Of a stretch of 64,000 nt of DNA, positions 22,679 to 31,330 are shown piece after piece. Source of the stretch: Atopsyche davidsoni. Taxonomy: Eukaryota; Arthropoda; Insecta; Trichoptera; Hydrobiosidae. The notes beneath the pieces are model-generated. The model searched no databases. It had not been told where the DNA came from and saw only the letters and a list, made by a program, of their open reading frames with translations. The translations under genes were made by a program, and so were the position numbers. Each line of letters starts with the position of its first letter. Within the stretch, counting starts at the first letter, position 1. The stretch is taken from assembly GCA_022113835.1 (NCBI GenBank), contig JAILWY010000015.1:7788501-7852500 (forward strand), read 5' to 3'.

Positions 22679-25600
22679 TTACCCCCTCCTCAGGGATTGT
22701 TCCGTCCCGGAACACTCGTTGTCTTGTTCCGTGTAGGTAGCAGCAGTCTGGTCCACGTTTACATCCAATGGTTGCGTCAAAATAGCATTGAACCGTCTTT
22801 CGCTCCATTCCGCTGACCCAGGGATGATAACAGCATACTAAAATCTCAATTCCCGTATGCTGGAATAGTTCCTCGAGCATGCTTCGCACTATACGCCAGT
22901 CCAGGTAGCTCAACTTGGGCAGGCTGAACTTTGGGATCCCCTGCTCCAATAGCATTCTTCGCAGGCTTACCAGGCTATCCCATAACACTTGATAATCAGC
23001 CTCCTGGTGGGCTGTTCCTCTCGTAATTAGGAAGAACAACTCCCGGCCTTCGCGTTGTACTTGCAGAGTGTCCCCCAAATACGACTCTTGAGCTTCTCTC
23101 TTTATGTCTCCGTACCTTTGTTTTGTGACTCTCAAGATTCCTTTAGACATGTCCGAGTCTTTACTTATCACTTGAACCAGAGCATAATCTTTCGGTGTCA
23201 AAAATAAGTCTTGTCTCACTTCGGTGGTTACACCATACCTGGCCTTCCTTCCGGCACCATGTCGGATCATGAATTCGCCAAATGTTAATTCTTCTGCCGG
23301 CACTCGACATACTCGTACTGCCCGATCAGTTGTCTCATTGTTACTGCCCAAAAAAGGGCTCAGGCGGTTAAAATGAACAACTCTAGGTTTTCCATTCGGT
23401 CTCTTCCGGATGCGATATATTACATCGTTTATCCTCTTCATTACTTCGTACGGACCGTCCCACGCCCGTTGGAGTTTCGGAGAGAACCCCCTCCTTCTCT
23501 GGGGATTAAATAGCCAAACCAGGTCCCCGGCTTGGTGTCCACCTCCTTCAGCTCCCAAGTCGTATCGGTCCTTCATCCGATCACTGGCATCTTGGATGTT
23601 GACCCGTACTCTGTCATGAGTTTCGTTTAGCTGACGGCGTAAGTCTGAGACGTAGCCTTCTCCCACCAGGCTTTCTCCAGGTTTTCCTCCGAATTTCAAA
23701 TCGCACGGGAGGCGTAGTTCTCGCCCAAAAATTACACTAGCTGGTGTTTGTCTGGTCGCCTCGTGGATGGAAGAACGATACGCCAATAAGAACAGGTGCA
23801 GGTGTCGGTCCCAGTCTCTTTGATGATCAGCGACAACTTTTGATAAATATTTACCCATAGTCCGGTTCATCCTTTCGACCATTCCGTCAGATTGCGGATG
23901 TAGTGCTGTTGTCCTTGTCTTTCGAATGCCCAGAGTTTCGCACACTCCCTGAAAGACAGACGATTCAAAGTTTCTCCCTTGGTCAGAATGCAGCTCCATA
24001 GGAACGCCAAATCGGCAGATCCATTCTTTCACAATAACGTTAGCGACAGTAACGGCTTCTTGGTTCGGGATGGCGTATGCCTCCACCCATTTACTGAAGT
24101 AGTCCATCGTCACCAAGATGTATTTGTTTCCAGCTTCTGATGTAGGAAACGGGCCCGCTACATCGATCGCTATTCTCTCAAATGGGCTCCCAACGTTGTA
24201 TTGACGCATAGGTGCTCTTCGTTTGCGTTGTGGTCCATTGGCCGTTGCACAACACACGCACCTTCGACACCAATCGCGGACGTCTTCCTTGCAATTGACC
24301 CAGTAGAACCGTTCGCGTATCTTTTCTAGGGTTTTTCTGGTTCCAAGATGGCCTCCGGATGCTCCGTCGTGGACTAGTTTCAACACTTCGGCGACCCTCT
24401 TCCTTGGAACGACCAGCTGCAGCCTCTTTTGTGTCCCATCATTATTTTCCAGGATGCGCTTCAACAATTTACCTTCTAATGTCAAGGAGTTCCACTGTGC
24501 CCAATATGCTTTCACGCTTGGAGATAAAGAAGCGATTTCTTCCCAGATTGGCCGATGTCCAGCTCTCTTCCATTTGAGCACGTATTTTAACTCCGGATCA
24601 TTTTCTTGGTCTGTTAGCACATCAGTTTCGGACCACTCGTCATCACGTACAGTCACTCTTTCGACTGTAGCTGATTTTTCTTCTGCCCGACAGCAATGAG
24701 TACAGTTTTCATCGCAGGGCCTTCTTGATAGAGCATCGGCATTACGATGACTGGTTCCAGCTCGATGTTCAGTGTCAAAATCGAACTCTTGAAGTCTTTC
24801 GATCCATCTTGCTACTTGATTCTCGGGGTTTTTGAATCGTAGCAACCACAACAGTGCAGAGTGATCAGTTCGGAGAAGGAATTTCCTCCCGTAGAGATAT
24901 TTGTGAAAATGTTCCACGGACTTCACGACTGCGAGCAGTTCTCTTCGCGTTACACAATAATTGCGCTCTGGTTTTGATAAAACTTTGCTAAAGTACGCAA
25001 TCACTTTTTCATGGCCGTCTTGCATTTGCGATAAGACCCCTCCAATACCCACGTTGCTCGCATCAGTATCCAAGATAAATTTCTCGTCCGGTTTCGGATA
25101 GCTCAAGATGGGGGCGCTGATTAGTCTTTTTCTTAGCTCGTCAAATGCTGTTTGGCAGTCTTGGCTCCACCCAAATTCATTGCGTTCCTCGGTTAGTCTG
25201 ATTAGAGGTTTAGCGATGTCTGCAAACCCAGGAACAAATCGTCGATAGTACGTGCATAATCCTAGAAAACTTCTTATCTCGTTCTTGTCTTTAGGCTCCG
25301 GCCATTCTTTGACGGTTATTATTTTCTCGGGATCGACAGTAACTCCTTGAGCAGATATCATATGGCCGAGATATTTCACTGTCCTCCGAAATAAGTTGCA
25401 CTTAGATGGATTAAGTTTCAGACTAGCTTCTTGAAGTCGTCGAAACACTTGTTCTAAGTTTTTCAAATGATCGTCAAAAGTTCTTCCAACCACTATAATA
25501 TCGTCAAGATAAACGAGACAAGTTTCCCAGGATAATCCTCGAAGTACATTCTCCATTAGGCGCTCAAATGTAGCCGGCGCGTTGCATAGACCAAAGGGCA

Positions 25601-26999
25601 TTACGGTGAACTGCCAAAGGCCATTTCCAGTCGAGAAAGCCGTCTTTTCTTTATCTTTAGGATCAAGTTCGACCTGCCAGTAGCCACTCTTAAGGTCTAG
25701 GGTTGAGAACATTTTGCATCCAACTAAGGAGTCTAGAGTGTCGTCTATTCGCGGCAGAGGGTAGCTGTCTTTCTTCGTTACGTTGTTAAGCTGCCGATAA
25801 TCCACGCAAAAACGGGTTGTTCCGTCTTTCTTCTTCACCAGTACGACAGGTGAATTCCACGGACTATTTGAGCGCTCAATAATTTTTCCTTGGTCCATTT
25901 CTTGAATAATTCGCTCAGCCTCTTCCCTTCTTGCCAGTGGTAACCTTCTCGGTGCTTGTCGAATCGGTTGTGCTTCACCCGTATCTATTCGATGTCGCAC
26001 AATGTTAGTCCGGCCGCGTAATTCCTTCGAGCCTTCGAAAACATCTCGATACCGACGGATTAACTCTCCAATATTTTCTTTCTGTTTTGCTGTCAGTTCT
26101 TGACAGGAATCGTCCAATAGTCGCTGGAGATGTTCGGGCAGTTTCGTATTTACACCCGATGGGGTGTCTTTCAACTGTCGGACTATTGTGGATACGGCAG
26201 AATAATTTGCGAGTGGGCTGCCTTTCTTCAGATCCACAGGAAAGTCATTGATGTTTATCAAACGTACGGGTATCTCCTGTGTCGTACGTATCAGCGATTT
26301 AGCGACCAGGACTCCAGGAGCTTGCATAGTATTTCCAGGCTCGAGCATTAGTATCAGTCCTTCCGGAAGCTTGGCATTTAAGTAAGCTTGCACAATCATT
26401 TCGCTACGTTTTGGCACCACCGTGTTCATTGCGAGTATAACTTGTCCAGTTCCGTTCTCATTCGCCTCAAGGACAAGTTCTTCGCCATCAATTTTGACGA
26501 CTCCTTCTTTCAAGTCAAGCTTAAATCCCAACTTTGTCATAAGATCCATGCCAAGAATGACTTCTTCTTCTATTTCAGCCACTAACGCTATATGTTCGGC
26601 AGTGACTGCGCCAAATTGAAAAGTGGCGACCATCTCCCCGTGAACGCGAGCCGCTTCGCCTGTCGCAGTACGAAGTTTCCATCTGGAGGGAAACAAACGC
26701 TCTTTAGACATGACAATATCTGGCCGTAGGATTGTCATTGTTGCTCCGGTGTCCAATAGCAGTTTCCGGTTTCTTCCGTTGACCAATCCATTTACGAATA
26801 TGCTATCCGTGCGTCCCTTTAGTGTTGCGACTCTTGCAGAACGGCGCGGGAGGCTAGTAGTGCGGGTCGAAGGTTGCCCCTTCCCATCAACCCATTCTAG
26901 TTTTCCGAAAATTCTTGATGCCTTCCTCCATTTTGAGGTTTTCTGTGACAGCGAATTCGCAAATGACCAATCTGGCCACAATTCCAACACCGAGGTCTT
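22584..26999 (-). CDS. pol: Pol polyprotein: protease, RT, RNase H, integrase, macro-like domain, CCCH finger
   Basis: Replication and integration enzyme, about 1470 aa, probably made as Gag-Pol. Numbering starts at GTG 26990. Protease has LLDTGAT (D80). RT has FCVDYRQLN, MPFGLCNAP and YLDD (494-497). RNase H has D643, E684 and D709. Integrase has an HHCC finger (H874, H881, C908, C911), the catalytic triad D943, D1003 and E1039 with 35 residues between the last two, and a GPY motif (WDGPYEV, 1177-1183). Residues about 1254-1387 then fit a macro domain like TARG1/OARD1: QDLFLTPKDYALVQVIS, a KGI turn, LFFLITR and a final LDW..V..MLEELF..T.IEILV. The glycine-rich catalytic loop is shortened and the TARG1 lysine position reads R, so ADP-ribose hydrolysis is doubtful. 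A CX7CX5CX3H finger follows (C1402, C1410, C1416, H1420). No stops or frameshifts interrupt it. Confidence 0.95.
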   Translation of the reverse strand, partial: KTSVLELWPDWSFANSLSQKTSKWRKASRIFGKLEWVDGKGQPSTRTTSLPRRSARVATLKGRTDSIFVNGLVNGRNRKLLLDTGATMTILRPDIVMSKERLFPSRWKLRTATGEAARVHGEMVATFQFGAVTAEHIALVAEIEEEVILGMDLMTKLGFKLDLKEGVVKIDGEELVLEANENGTGQVILAMNTVVPKRSEMIVQAYLNAKLPEGLILMLEPGNTMQAPGVLVAKSLIRTTQEIPVRLININDFPVDLKKGSPLANYSAVSTIVRQLKDTPSGVNTKLPEHLQRLLDDSCQELTAKQKENIGELIRRYRDVFEGSKELRGRTNIVRHRIDTGEAQPIRQAPRRLPLARREEAERIIQEMDQGKIIERSNSPWNSPVVLVKKKDGTTRFCVDYRQLNNVTKKDSYPLPRIDDTLDSLVGCKMFSTLDLKSGYWQVELDPKDKEKTAFSTGNGLWQFTVMPFGLCNAPATFERLMENVLRGLSWETCLVYLDDIIVVGRTFDDHLKNLEQVFRRLQEASLKLNPSKCNLFRRTVKYLGHMISAQGVTVDPEKIITVKEWPEPKDKNEIRSFLGLCTYYRRFVPGFADIAKPLIRLTEERNEFGWSQDCQTAFDELRKRLISAPILSYPKPDEKFILDTDASNVGIGGVLSQMQDGHEKVIAYFSKVLSKPERNYCVTRRELLAVVKSVEHFHKYLYGRKFLLRTDHSALLWLLRFKNPENQVARWIERLQEFDFDTEHRAGTSHRNADALSRRPCDENCTHCCRAEEKSATVERVTVRDDEWSETDVLTDQENDPELKYVLKWKRAGHRPIWEEIASLSPSVKAYWAQWNSLTLEGKLLKRILENNDGTQKRLQLVVPRKRVAEVLKLVHDGASGGHLGTRKTLEKIRERFYWVNCKEDVRDWCRRCVCCATANGPQRKRRAPMRQYNVGSPFERIAIDVAGPFPTSEAGNKYILVTMDYFSKWVEAYAIPNQEAVTVANVIVKEWICRFGVPMELHSDQGRNFESSVFQGVCETLGIRKTRTTALHPQSDGMVERMNRTMGKYLSKVVADHQRDWDRHLHLFLLAYRSSIHEATRQTPASVIFGRELRLPCDLKFGGKPGESLVGEGYVSDLRRQLNETHDRVRVNIQDASDRMKDRYDLGAEGGGHQAGDLVWLFNPQRRRGFSPKLQRAWDGPYEVMKRINDVIYRIRKRPNGKPRVVHFNRLSPFLGSNNETTDRAVRVCRVPAEELTFGEFMIRHGAGRKARYGVTTEVRQDLFLTPKDYALVQVISKDSDMSKGILRVTKQRYGDIKREAQESYLGDTLQVQREGRELFFLITRGTAHQEADYQVLWDSLVSLRRMLLEQGIPKFSLPKLSYLDWRIVRSMLEELFQHTGIEILVCCYHPWVSGMERKTVQCYFDATIGCKRGPDCCYLHGTRQRVFRDGTIPEEGVMLRDSAAAKIAEQGIQMESVVTLLPSSNSVF
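22679..22696 (-). promoter_or_regulatory. polypurine tract
   Basis: In element sense GAGGAGGGGGTAA directly precedes the 3' LTR. It is the usual primer site for plus-strand DNA synthesis. Here it is also translated, as part of Pol (PEEGV). Confidence 0.85.
26897..26999 (-). other. gag-pol overlap, probable -1 frameshift zone
   Basis: The pol frame is open from 26999 (after TGA at 27002-27000) and gag stops at 26897. Pol lies in the -1 frame. No canonical XXXYYYZ heptamer is present. The best candidates are G GAA AAC at 26906-26900, directly before the gag stop, and AGA AAA in the zinc-knuckle region. No pol ATG exists at the start of the frame; the first codon often taken as start is GTG (26990). 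Confidence 0.7.
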
Positions 27000-28162
27000 T
27001 CAGACTTCTTAGATTTAAGCGCTTCCAATACGCGGTGAACTATTTCTTCTATCGAAAGGTTCGACGGGGCTTCTTCCACGCCCTCCATGGCCCGGACGCG
27101 AGGCTGGCTTCTTAGTGATTGCTTGACTGCCTCAAACTCAAGGGCTTGAGTCAAGGCGTCACTCAATATCTTCGGGCGGGCTAATTTTACGGCCTGTTGT
27201 GTCTCTACTTCTCTCAGACCGTCTAAAAATTTTTCTACCGCCAGGCTCTCATAGACGTCATCGGGAACAGTTGGGTAAGCGCTTCGCACCAATCGCACGA
27301 TGTCCGCCTCGAACTCTTGGAGTGATTCTGTTGGTTTCTGGTAGCGGTTCTTCAACTGGGACCGGTAAATCTGTTCCATATGCCGATGACCAAAGCGCAT
27401 ATCAAGTCGTTTGGTCAGCTCAGTGTAGTTGACCCTGTCCTCCAGCGGAATCGTTTGCAATACCCTGAGGGCATCGCCACGCAGTAATAGACTCAATATG
27501 GATGCTTTTCTTATAACTGACCATCCATTGATCATGGCCGCCGTCTCGAATAGCGCCAAATACTCCTCCCATACGGTTTTCCCATCAAAAGTCGGCAGAT
27601 CACTTCTGATGCTGCAATTTGTCGCTTCGTGCTTGTGGTCATGTTGGTGAGTATTTTCCAATGGTTTCATGTCAGTACTACTTTTTGTATCCATATTTCC
27701 AGAGTAACTCGCCGTTTCTTTCGCTTGCCCGACTAACCTCTTTTCCATGTCTTGAATGACGTCCTTAATCCTTCGGTCAACCGATTCGTTCAATTCTTCT
27801 ATCTTCGTGTCAAACTTGATGGTTTGTTTTTCAATCCTCGCGTCGATTGATTCCATTATCTGGTACTTCATTGAATCTAGATTTGTCAAATGATCCGCCC
27901 GCTCAGTCCTAATCTGTTCCCGTAACTCATTTGATTGTTTCTCCATCTTGTTCTCGATTCCGACCATCGTTTTGAATAAATCAGTAATGCTGTACGGCAC
28001 TTCAAAGAGGAACTCTTCTGGGTTGTGGCCCTCTTGCGCCAGGAATTCCTTCAATCTTAGCACAAGGGCTGGCTTCGACCCTGAGGTTAACAGATCCCGA
28101 TCTTCAAGTTCTCTCTTCAGATCTACTATTTTGAGGTCACTCACATTTACGTGCTTAGCCAT
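26897..28162 (-). CDS. gag: Gag polyprotein with N-terminal SAP domain
   Basis: 421 aa structural protein that would package element RNA. Residues about 8-42 fit a SAP domain (LKIVDLKRELEDRDL, then a second helix LVLRLKEFL), a DNA/RNA-binding helix pair unusual at this place in Gag. Residues about 65-155 are rich in E, K, R and regularly spaced hydrophobics, suggesting a coiled coil. Residues about 190-355 resemble the retrotransposon capsid family (LPTFDGKTVWEEYLALFE, YRSQLKNRYQKPTESLQEF). Residues 392-405 are a CX2CX4HX4C zinc knuckle (CWNCGQIGHLRIRC). The stop overlaps the pol frame, which stays open from 26999, by 103 nt, so Pol is probably made by -1 frameshifting. The ATG at 28162 follows the duplicated leader. 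Confidence 0.93.
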   Translation of the reverse strand: MAKHVNVSDLKIVDLKRELEDRDLLTSGSKPALVLRLKEFLAQEGHNPEEFLFEVPYSITDLFKTMVGIENKMEKQSNELREQIRTERADHLTNLDSMKYQIMESIDARIEKQTIKFDTKIEELNESVDRRIKDVIQDMEKRLVGQAKETASYSGNMDTKSSTDMKPLENTHQHDHKHEATNCSIRSDLPTFDGKTVWEEYLALFETAAMINGWSVIRKASILSLLLRGDALRVLQTIPLEDRVNYTELTKRLDMRFGHRHMEQIYRSQLKNRYQKPTESLQEFEADIVRLVRSAYPTVPDDVYESLAVEKFLDGLREVETQQAVKLARPKILSDALTQALEFEAVKQSLRSQPRVRAMEGVEEAPSNLSIEEIVHRVLEALKSKKSERPRCWNCGQIGHLRIRCHRKPQNGGRHQEFSEN

Positions 28163-28538
28163 TTTTATAAATTTATTTATTTATTAATTTAAGAATTATT
28201 TAATACCAAATATTTATATATATTAAAAAAAATATATTATTATAATAACTAATATTAAAAACTAGATATTAAACACTATAACATAGATTTATTTATTATA
28301 ATTAGGTCTATTAAAGAGTAAAATTTAAATTATTATTTATTTATTTTAGCCATTTTTATACATTTATTTATTTATTAATTTAAGAATTATTTATTACCAA
28401 ATATTTATATATATAAAAAAATATATATTATTATAATAACTAATATTAAAAACTAGATATTAAACACTATAACATAGATTTATTTATTATAATTAGGTCT
28501 ATTAAAGAGTTAAATTTAAATTATTATTTATTTATTTT
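28157..28538 (-). repeat. 191-bp tandem duplication in the element leader
   Basis: Two AT-rich copies, 28157-28347 and 28348-28538, differ at only a few positions. They fill nearly the whole leader between primer-binding site and gag. The copied unit includes the first bases of gag, so an extra start codon lies in the upstream copy. Confidence 0.93.
28336..28353 (-). other. upstream mini-ORF in the leader (duplicated gag start)
   Basis: Reads MAKINK and a TAA stop codon that would end at 28333. The ATG (28353-28351) is the duplicate of the gag start (28162-28160), whose product begins MAKHVN. A ribosome scanning the full-length RNA would meet this ORF first. An effect on Gag output is inference. 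Confidence 0.75.
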
Positions 28539-28540
28539 TG

Positions 28541-28558
28541 ACCCCACATCTGACGCCA
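28541..28558 (-). promoter_or_regulatory. primer-binding site
   Basis: Starts two bases inside the 5' LTR and reads TGGCGTCAGATGTGGGGT in element sense, so it would pair with a tRNA 3' end ...TGACGCCA. A G before CCA (discriminator) is usual for tRNA-Ser, but I cannot name the tRNA from memory. Confidence 0.75.
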
Positions 28559-28560
28559 AT

Positions 28561-28898
28561 TGTAACGAGCCGGGTCTATAATTAAAAGATGATTTATTTG
28601 CACTATTTATATTTAACTTATATGGTACAAAGTCTTCACAATTATTTATATTAACAACGTATTTATATCAACAACACTCCAGGACTGTCTCTTGCTCACT
28701 GCCGCCGGTCGCCTTGTTACTCTCTCTGCAAGACCGCGTATTGTCGCCTCAGACGACGGTCGATCGATCATTCTAGAATCGCTCGGCAATGGATCGATAA
28801 GTTTTAGAACACAGAGTTGGAGCTCGGCAGAAGCGTCACGACCGATTCCATTTGTATGCCCTGTTCCGCGATCTTTGCCGCCGCGCTATCACGTAACA
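28561..28898 (-). repeat. 5' LTR of the gypsy element
   Basis: 338 bp, TG..CA ends (element sense TGTTACGTGATAG..CTCGTTACA). Identical to the 3' LTR. A polyadenylation signal AATAAA lies at 28593-28598 in element sense, about 33 nt before the LTR end, so the region after R is very short. Confidence 0.97.
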
Positions 28899-28902
28899 AT
28901 AC
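28899..28902. repeat. target-site duplication ATAC, right
   Basis: Matches the left duplication at 22337-22340. Confidence 0.85.
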
Positions 28903-29820
28903 TTTCATGTTGTCATGTTTAACGGTCGCTCCCATTTCGTGTTTAAACATTAAACAACAATTCTCTACAAAATAATTAGTTTTTGCATGAAATATTTAAA
29001 TGCGGTTTATGATAAATTTAATTTTAAATTTGTGGCAATTCGTAACATCACCAAGTGCAATGGCACAGTACCTACTGAGAGCGTGCTCAGACCGAGCCCG
29101 CTGCGTCCAGTGTTGGTCTCTATGGTGGTCGCATAGTCGCATGAAATTTTTTTGTAAATCCCCCTTAGGCCGATTGACCAACGTAAAAAATCGCCACTGA
29201 AAAACTATGATTTTGCATTTTGGAATCATTACTTACGTACAAAAAGATACCACATCGCAATTTATTTATTATCCCAAATCTTACGGTGTCGGATCGAATA
29301 TTTACCATCCCGTGGCTCTTTTATACCTGACTGAATAATCGACAGGGTGAATATCCGGAATATTGCGATAACTCTCGATAAAGTAGGGCGATTATGGCTG
29401 GCAGTGAGCATGATTCGAATTTCACGTTTTTTTCGGTCGGTTTTCTCCATTTTCTCGTAAATTTTACGCATTTATTTTCTTAGGAATTATAAGTCTGTAT
29501 CGAAAGGTATTTCGCCACAGAGTGCGGTAATATAACTGTGTCACTGCTCACTCGTCAATCAATAGCAGGTCAGTTGCAATATTTATTAATTTATGAAAGT
29601 AAATAAATATGTTAACATTTGTACGGTTCAATTGATTAGTATATAAAATTTAATAATATACAGTCCTTGGACGGTGTTTATACCCGTCAATTTGATGTAT
29701 CACATTCACGTGATTGTTATTTTAATTATTTGAATAAATTTATTTTCATGCTTACTCATTTGCAGTCAAATAGAATTCTTTAAAAATATTTTAGGTTCAA
29801 AATTATTTTTTGTCAGAAGT
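28903..29820. other. AT-rich, no gene seen
   Basis: Flank of the retrotransposon. A small GC-rich patch lies at 29075-29130. Open frames near 29000-29230 occur on both strands and are unsupported. Confidence 0.5.
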
Positions 29821-31330
29821 TGGCAACTGCAACCCCCCCAAGCACGCCATTACCATGACTGCTAGGAGGAAGAAGCTCCATGACGGTCCTCGGTGCCTGG
29901 GAGCAGCGTTGGGAAAACGTCAGTGAGACACGGTCGATAGGTAGACTCGCACGGTCTCAGTGTACATTGATGACGAAGAAGATAAAATCTGGAATCTAAA
30001 TTAAAAATTTCGGCTCCAATTATAATTGGATGAGATTGAACGCCTATTATTTGAATAATCCAACGCGGGTGAGAAGACTCGGCGGGTGTTTTAACGTAAA
30101 CCTCGCCTCCCCCCGATCTAGTAGTCAGGATTCACCGGTCTGTGGCAGCCTCGCGTCAGTTTGCTCACCTGGTGAACAATTATTTATTATTTAAACAAGA
30201 CGGCACGAGAGTTGCTGGGTTTCTACGCCGGCTCGTGGCTGAATACAAATTATGCTTCACTTGAAACGGCGACGCCGGGGTCGAGGCGGTTGCAACTGAA
30301 TTGATATCCCCTTAATTTATAACTGATGCTAAATTTAACACAATTATACCACGTTGCATTGTTTTTTTACCAATACTAAACAGGTGAAATGTGTTTTTTT
30401 GAATTGCGATCGCATAAACGAGAAAAAATCTTATATTTCTGCGCAAAATACGAATATGCAAATATTTGTTTATTTTCGCCCGAAAACCTGTTCGTTGAGT
30501 GGACCTGCCCAGTATCCGAAGGATGTCATGAAGGACGTGGCAGCTTTAAGCTCGGGCTCATTTCAATTTCATCTTCTACCGTGACTTTCTTTCCTAAAAC
30601 AGGTTACCCCGGTTTGAATAAAGTGTTTTTTTTTTTTTTCTGTAATAAATATTTTAGGCAGTGCTAATATTTCTACCACTAAAAACATGTAAATAAATTT
30701 ACTAATACAAAATCCCCCTTACCCAATAGGAACTGTACAGACTTTTTTTTAACTGTCATTATAATAATATCATGGTGTATTTGTTGGTTAACTTGACTCA
30801 TATTCGCTGTTAATTTTTTTTTTATTTTTGATCGAAATACAATAAAATTTATAAACAAATAAACTGCTAACATTAAACTTCAAAAGTTAATGCTGAGGAC
30901 TTGGCTTATATTGGTATTTCTTTTAGATATTTAACCGTGAATATGTGCGGCATCGTATACTTCCATGTGCAATAAAGACCAGCGGATCCAGCCAAGGACT
31001 ATCCACCCGCCGACATAAGCCAAGCCCGGAAAGCGAACCTCTTGAAGCTCGCAAGTCTCGTTAACCAACTGGCACCCCCCTGGGGGGCTGTGCAGATATT
31101 TTTTTTTGACGTGGCAGTGATTGGTGATGTTATGCATTTCAGGCCGATGTTGGAGGGCGGGGGGCGCTTTATTTAGATGTCGCACCGGCCGCCGAAGAGC
31201 GCCGTTGCGGCCCCGAGCGCAGTAATCGCTGTCGGCCAATGCGGGTATCGTTCGTTCCCTCTTGAAACACCACTGCCTCCTGTACACCAGATTGTCACCA
31301 CTGCATTTTTTTTTTATTTTGCGCATTAAT
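29821..31330. other. GC-richer stretches (29830-29960, 30055-30290, 30950-31280)
   Basis: No supported gene. A minus-strand frame of 131 codons (30931-31326) covers the last patch; its end reads protein-like (LAYVGGWIVLGWIRW) but it starts in K-rich AT sequence and I see no family or splice support. Candidate regulatory islands. Confidence 0.35.

Larger units (their letters stand above)
22341..28898 (-). mobile_element. complete Ty3/gypsy LTR retrotransposon with macro-domain Pol
   Basis: 6558-bp element, transcribed on the minus strand: 5' LTR (28561-28898), primer-binding site, leader with tandem repeat, gag, pol in the -1 frame, polypurine tract, 3' LTR (22341-22678). Domain order protease-RT-RNase H-integrase defines Ty3/gypsy; there is no envelope gene. 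The LTRs are identical base for base and both ORFs are intact, so insertion was recent. ATAC flanks it on both sides (22337-22340 and 28899-28902). Unusual parts are a SAP domain in Gag, a macro-domain-like module and CCCH finger after integrase, and a pol frame that ends inside the 3' LTR. Confidence 0.97.

Noticed and set aside
22341..22680. Envelope gene for the gypsy element
   Set aside because: No separate ORF lies between pol and the 3' LTR, and the Pol tail has no signal peptide or membrane segment. The element is a retrotransposon without env.
22472..22816. Plus-strand open frame over the 3' LTR, repeated at 28692-28922
   Set aside because: It is antisense to Pol and the LTR; the duplicate at 28692 exists only because the LTRs are identical.
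23410..28187. Many plus-strand open frames opposite gag and pol
   Set aside because: Shadows of the retrotransposon genes on the opposite strand, with no domains.
30931..31326. 131-codon minus-strand frame with a hydrophobic C-terminal stretch
   Set aside because: K-rich AT start, no family, no splice support; treated as a GC-rich island.
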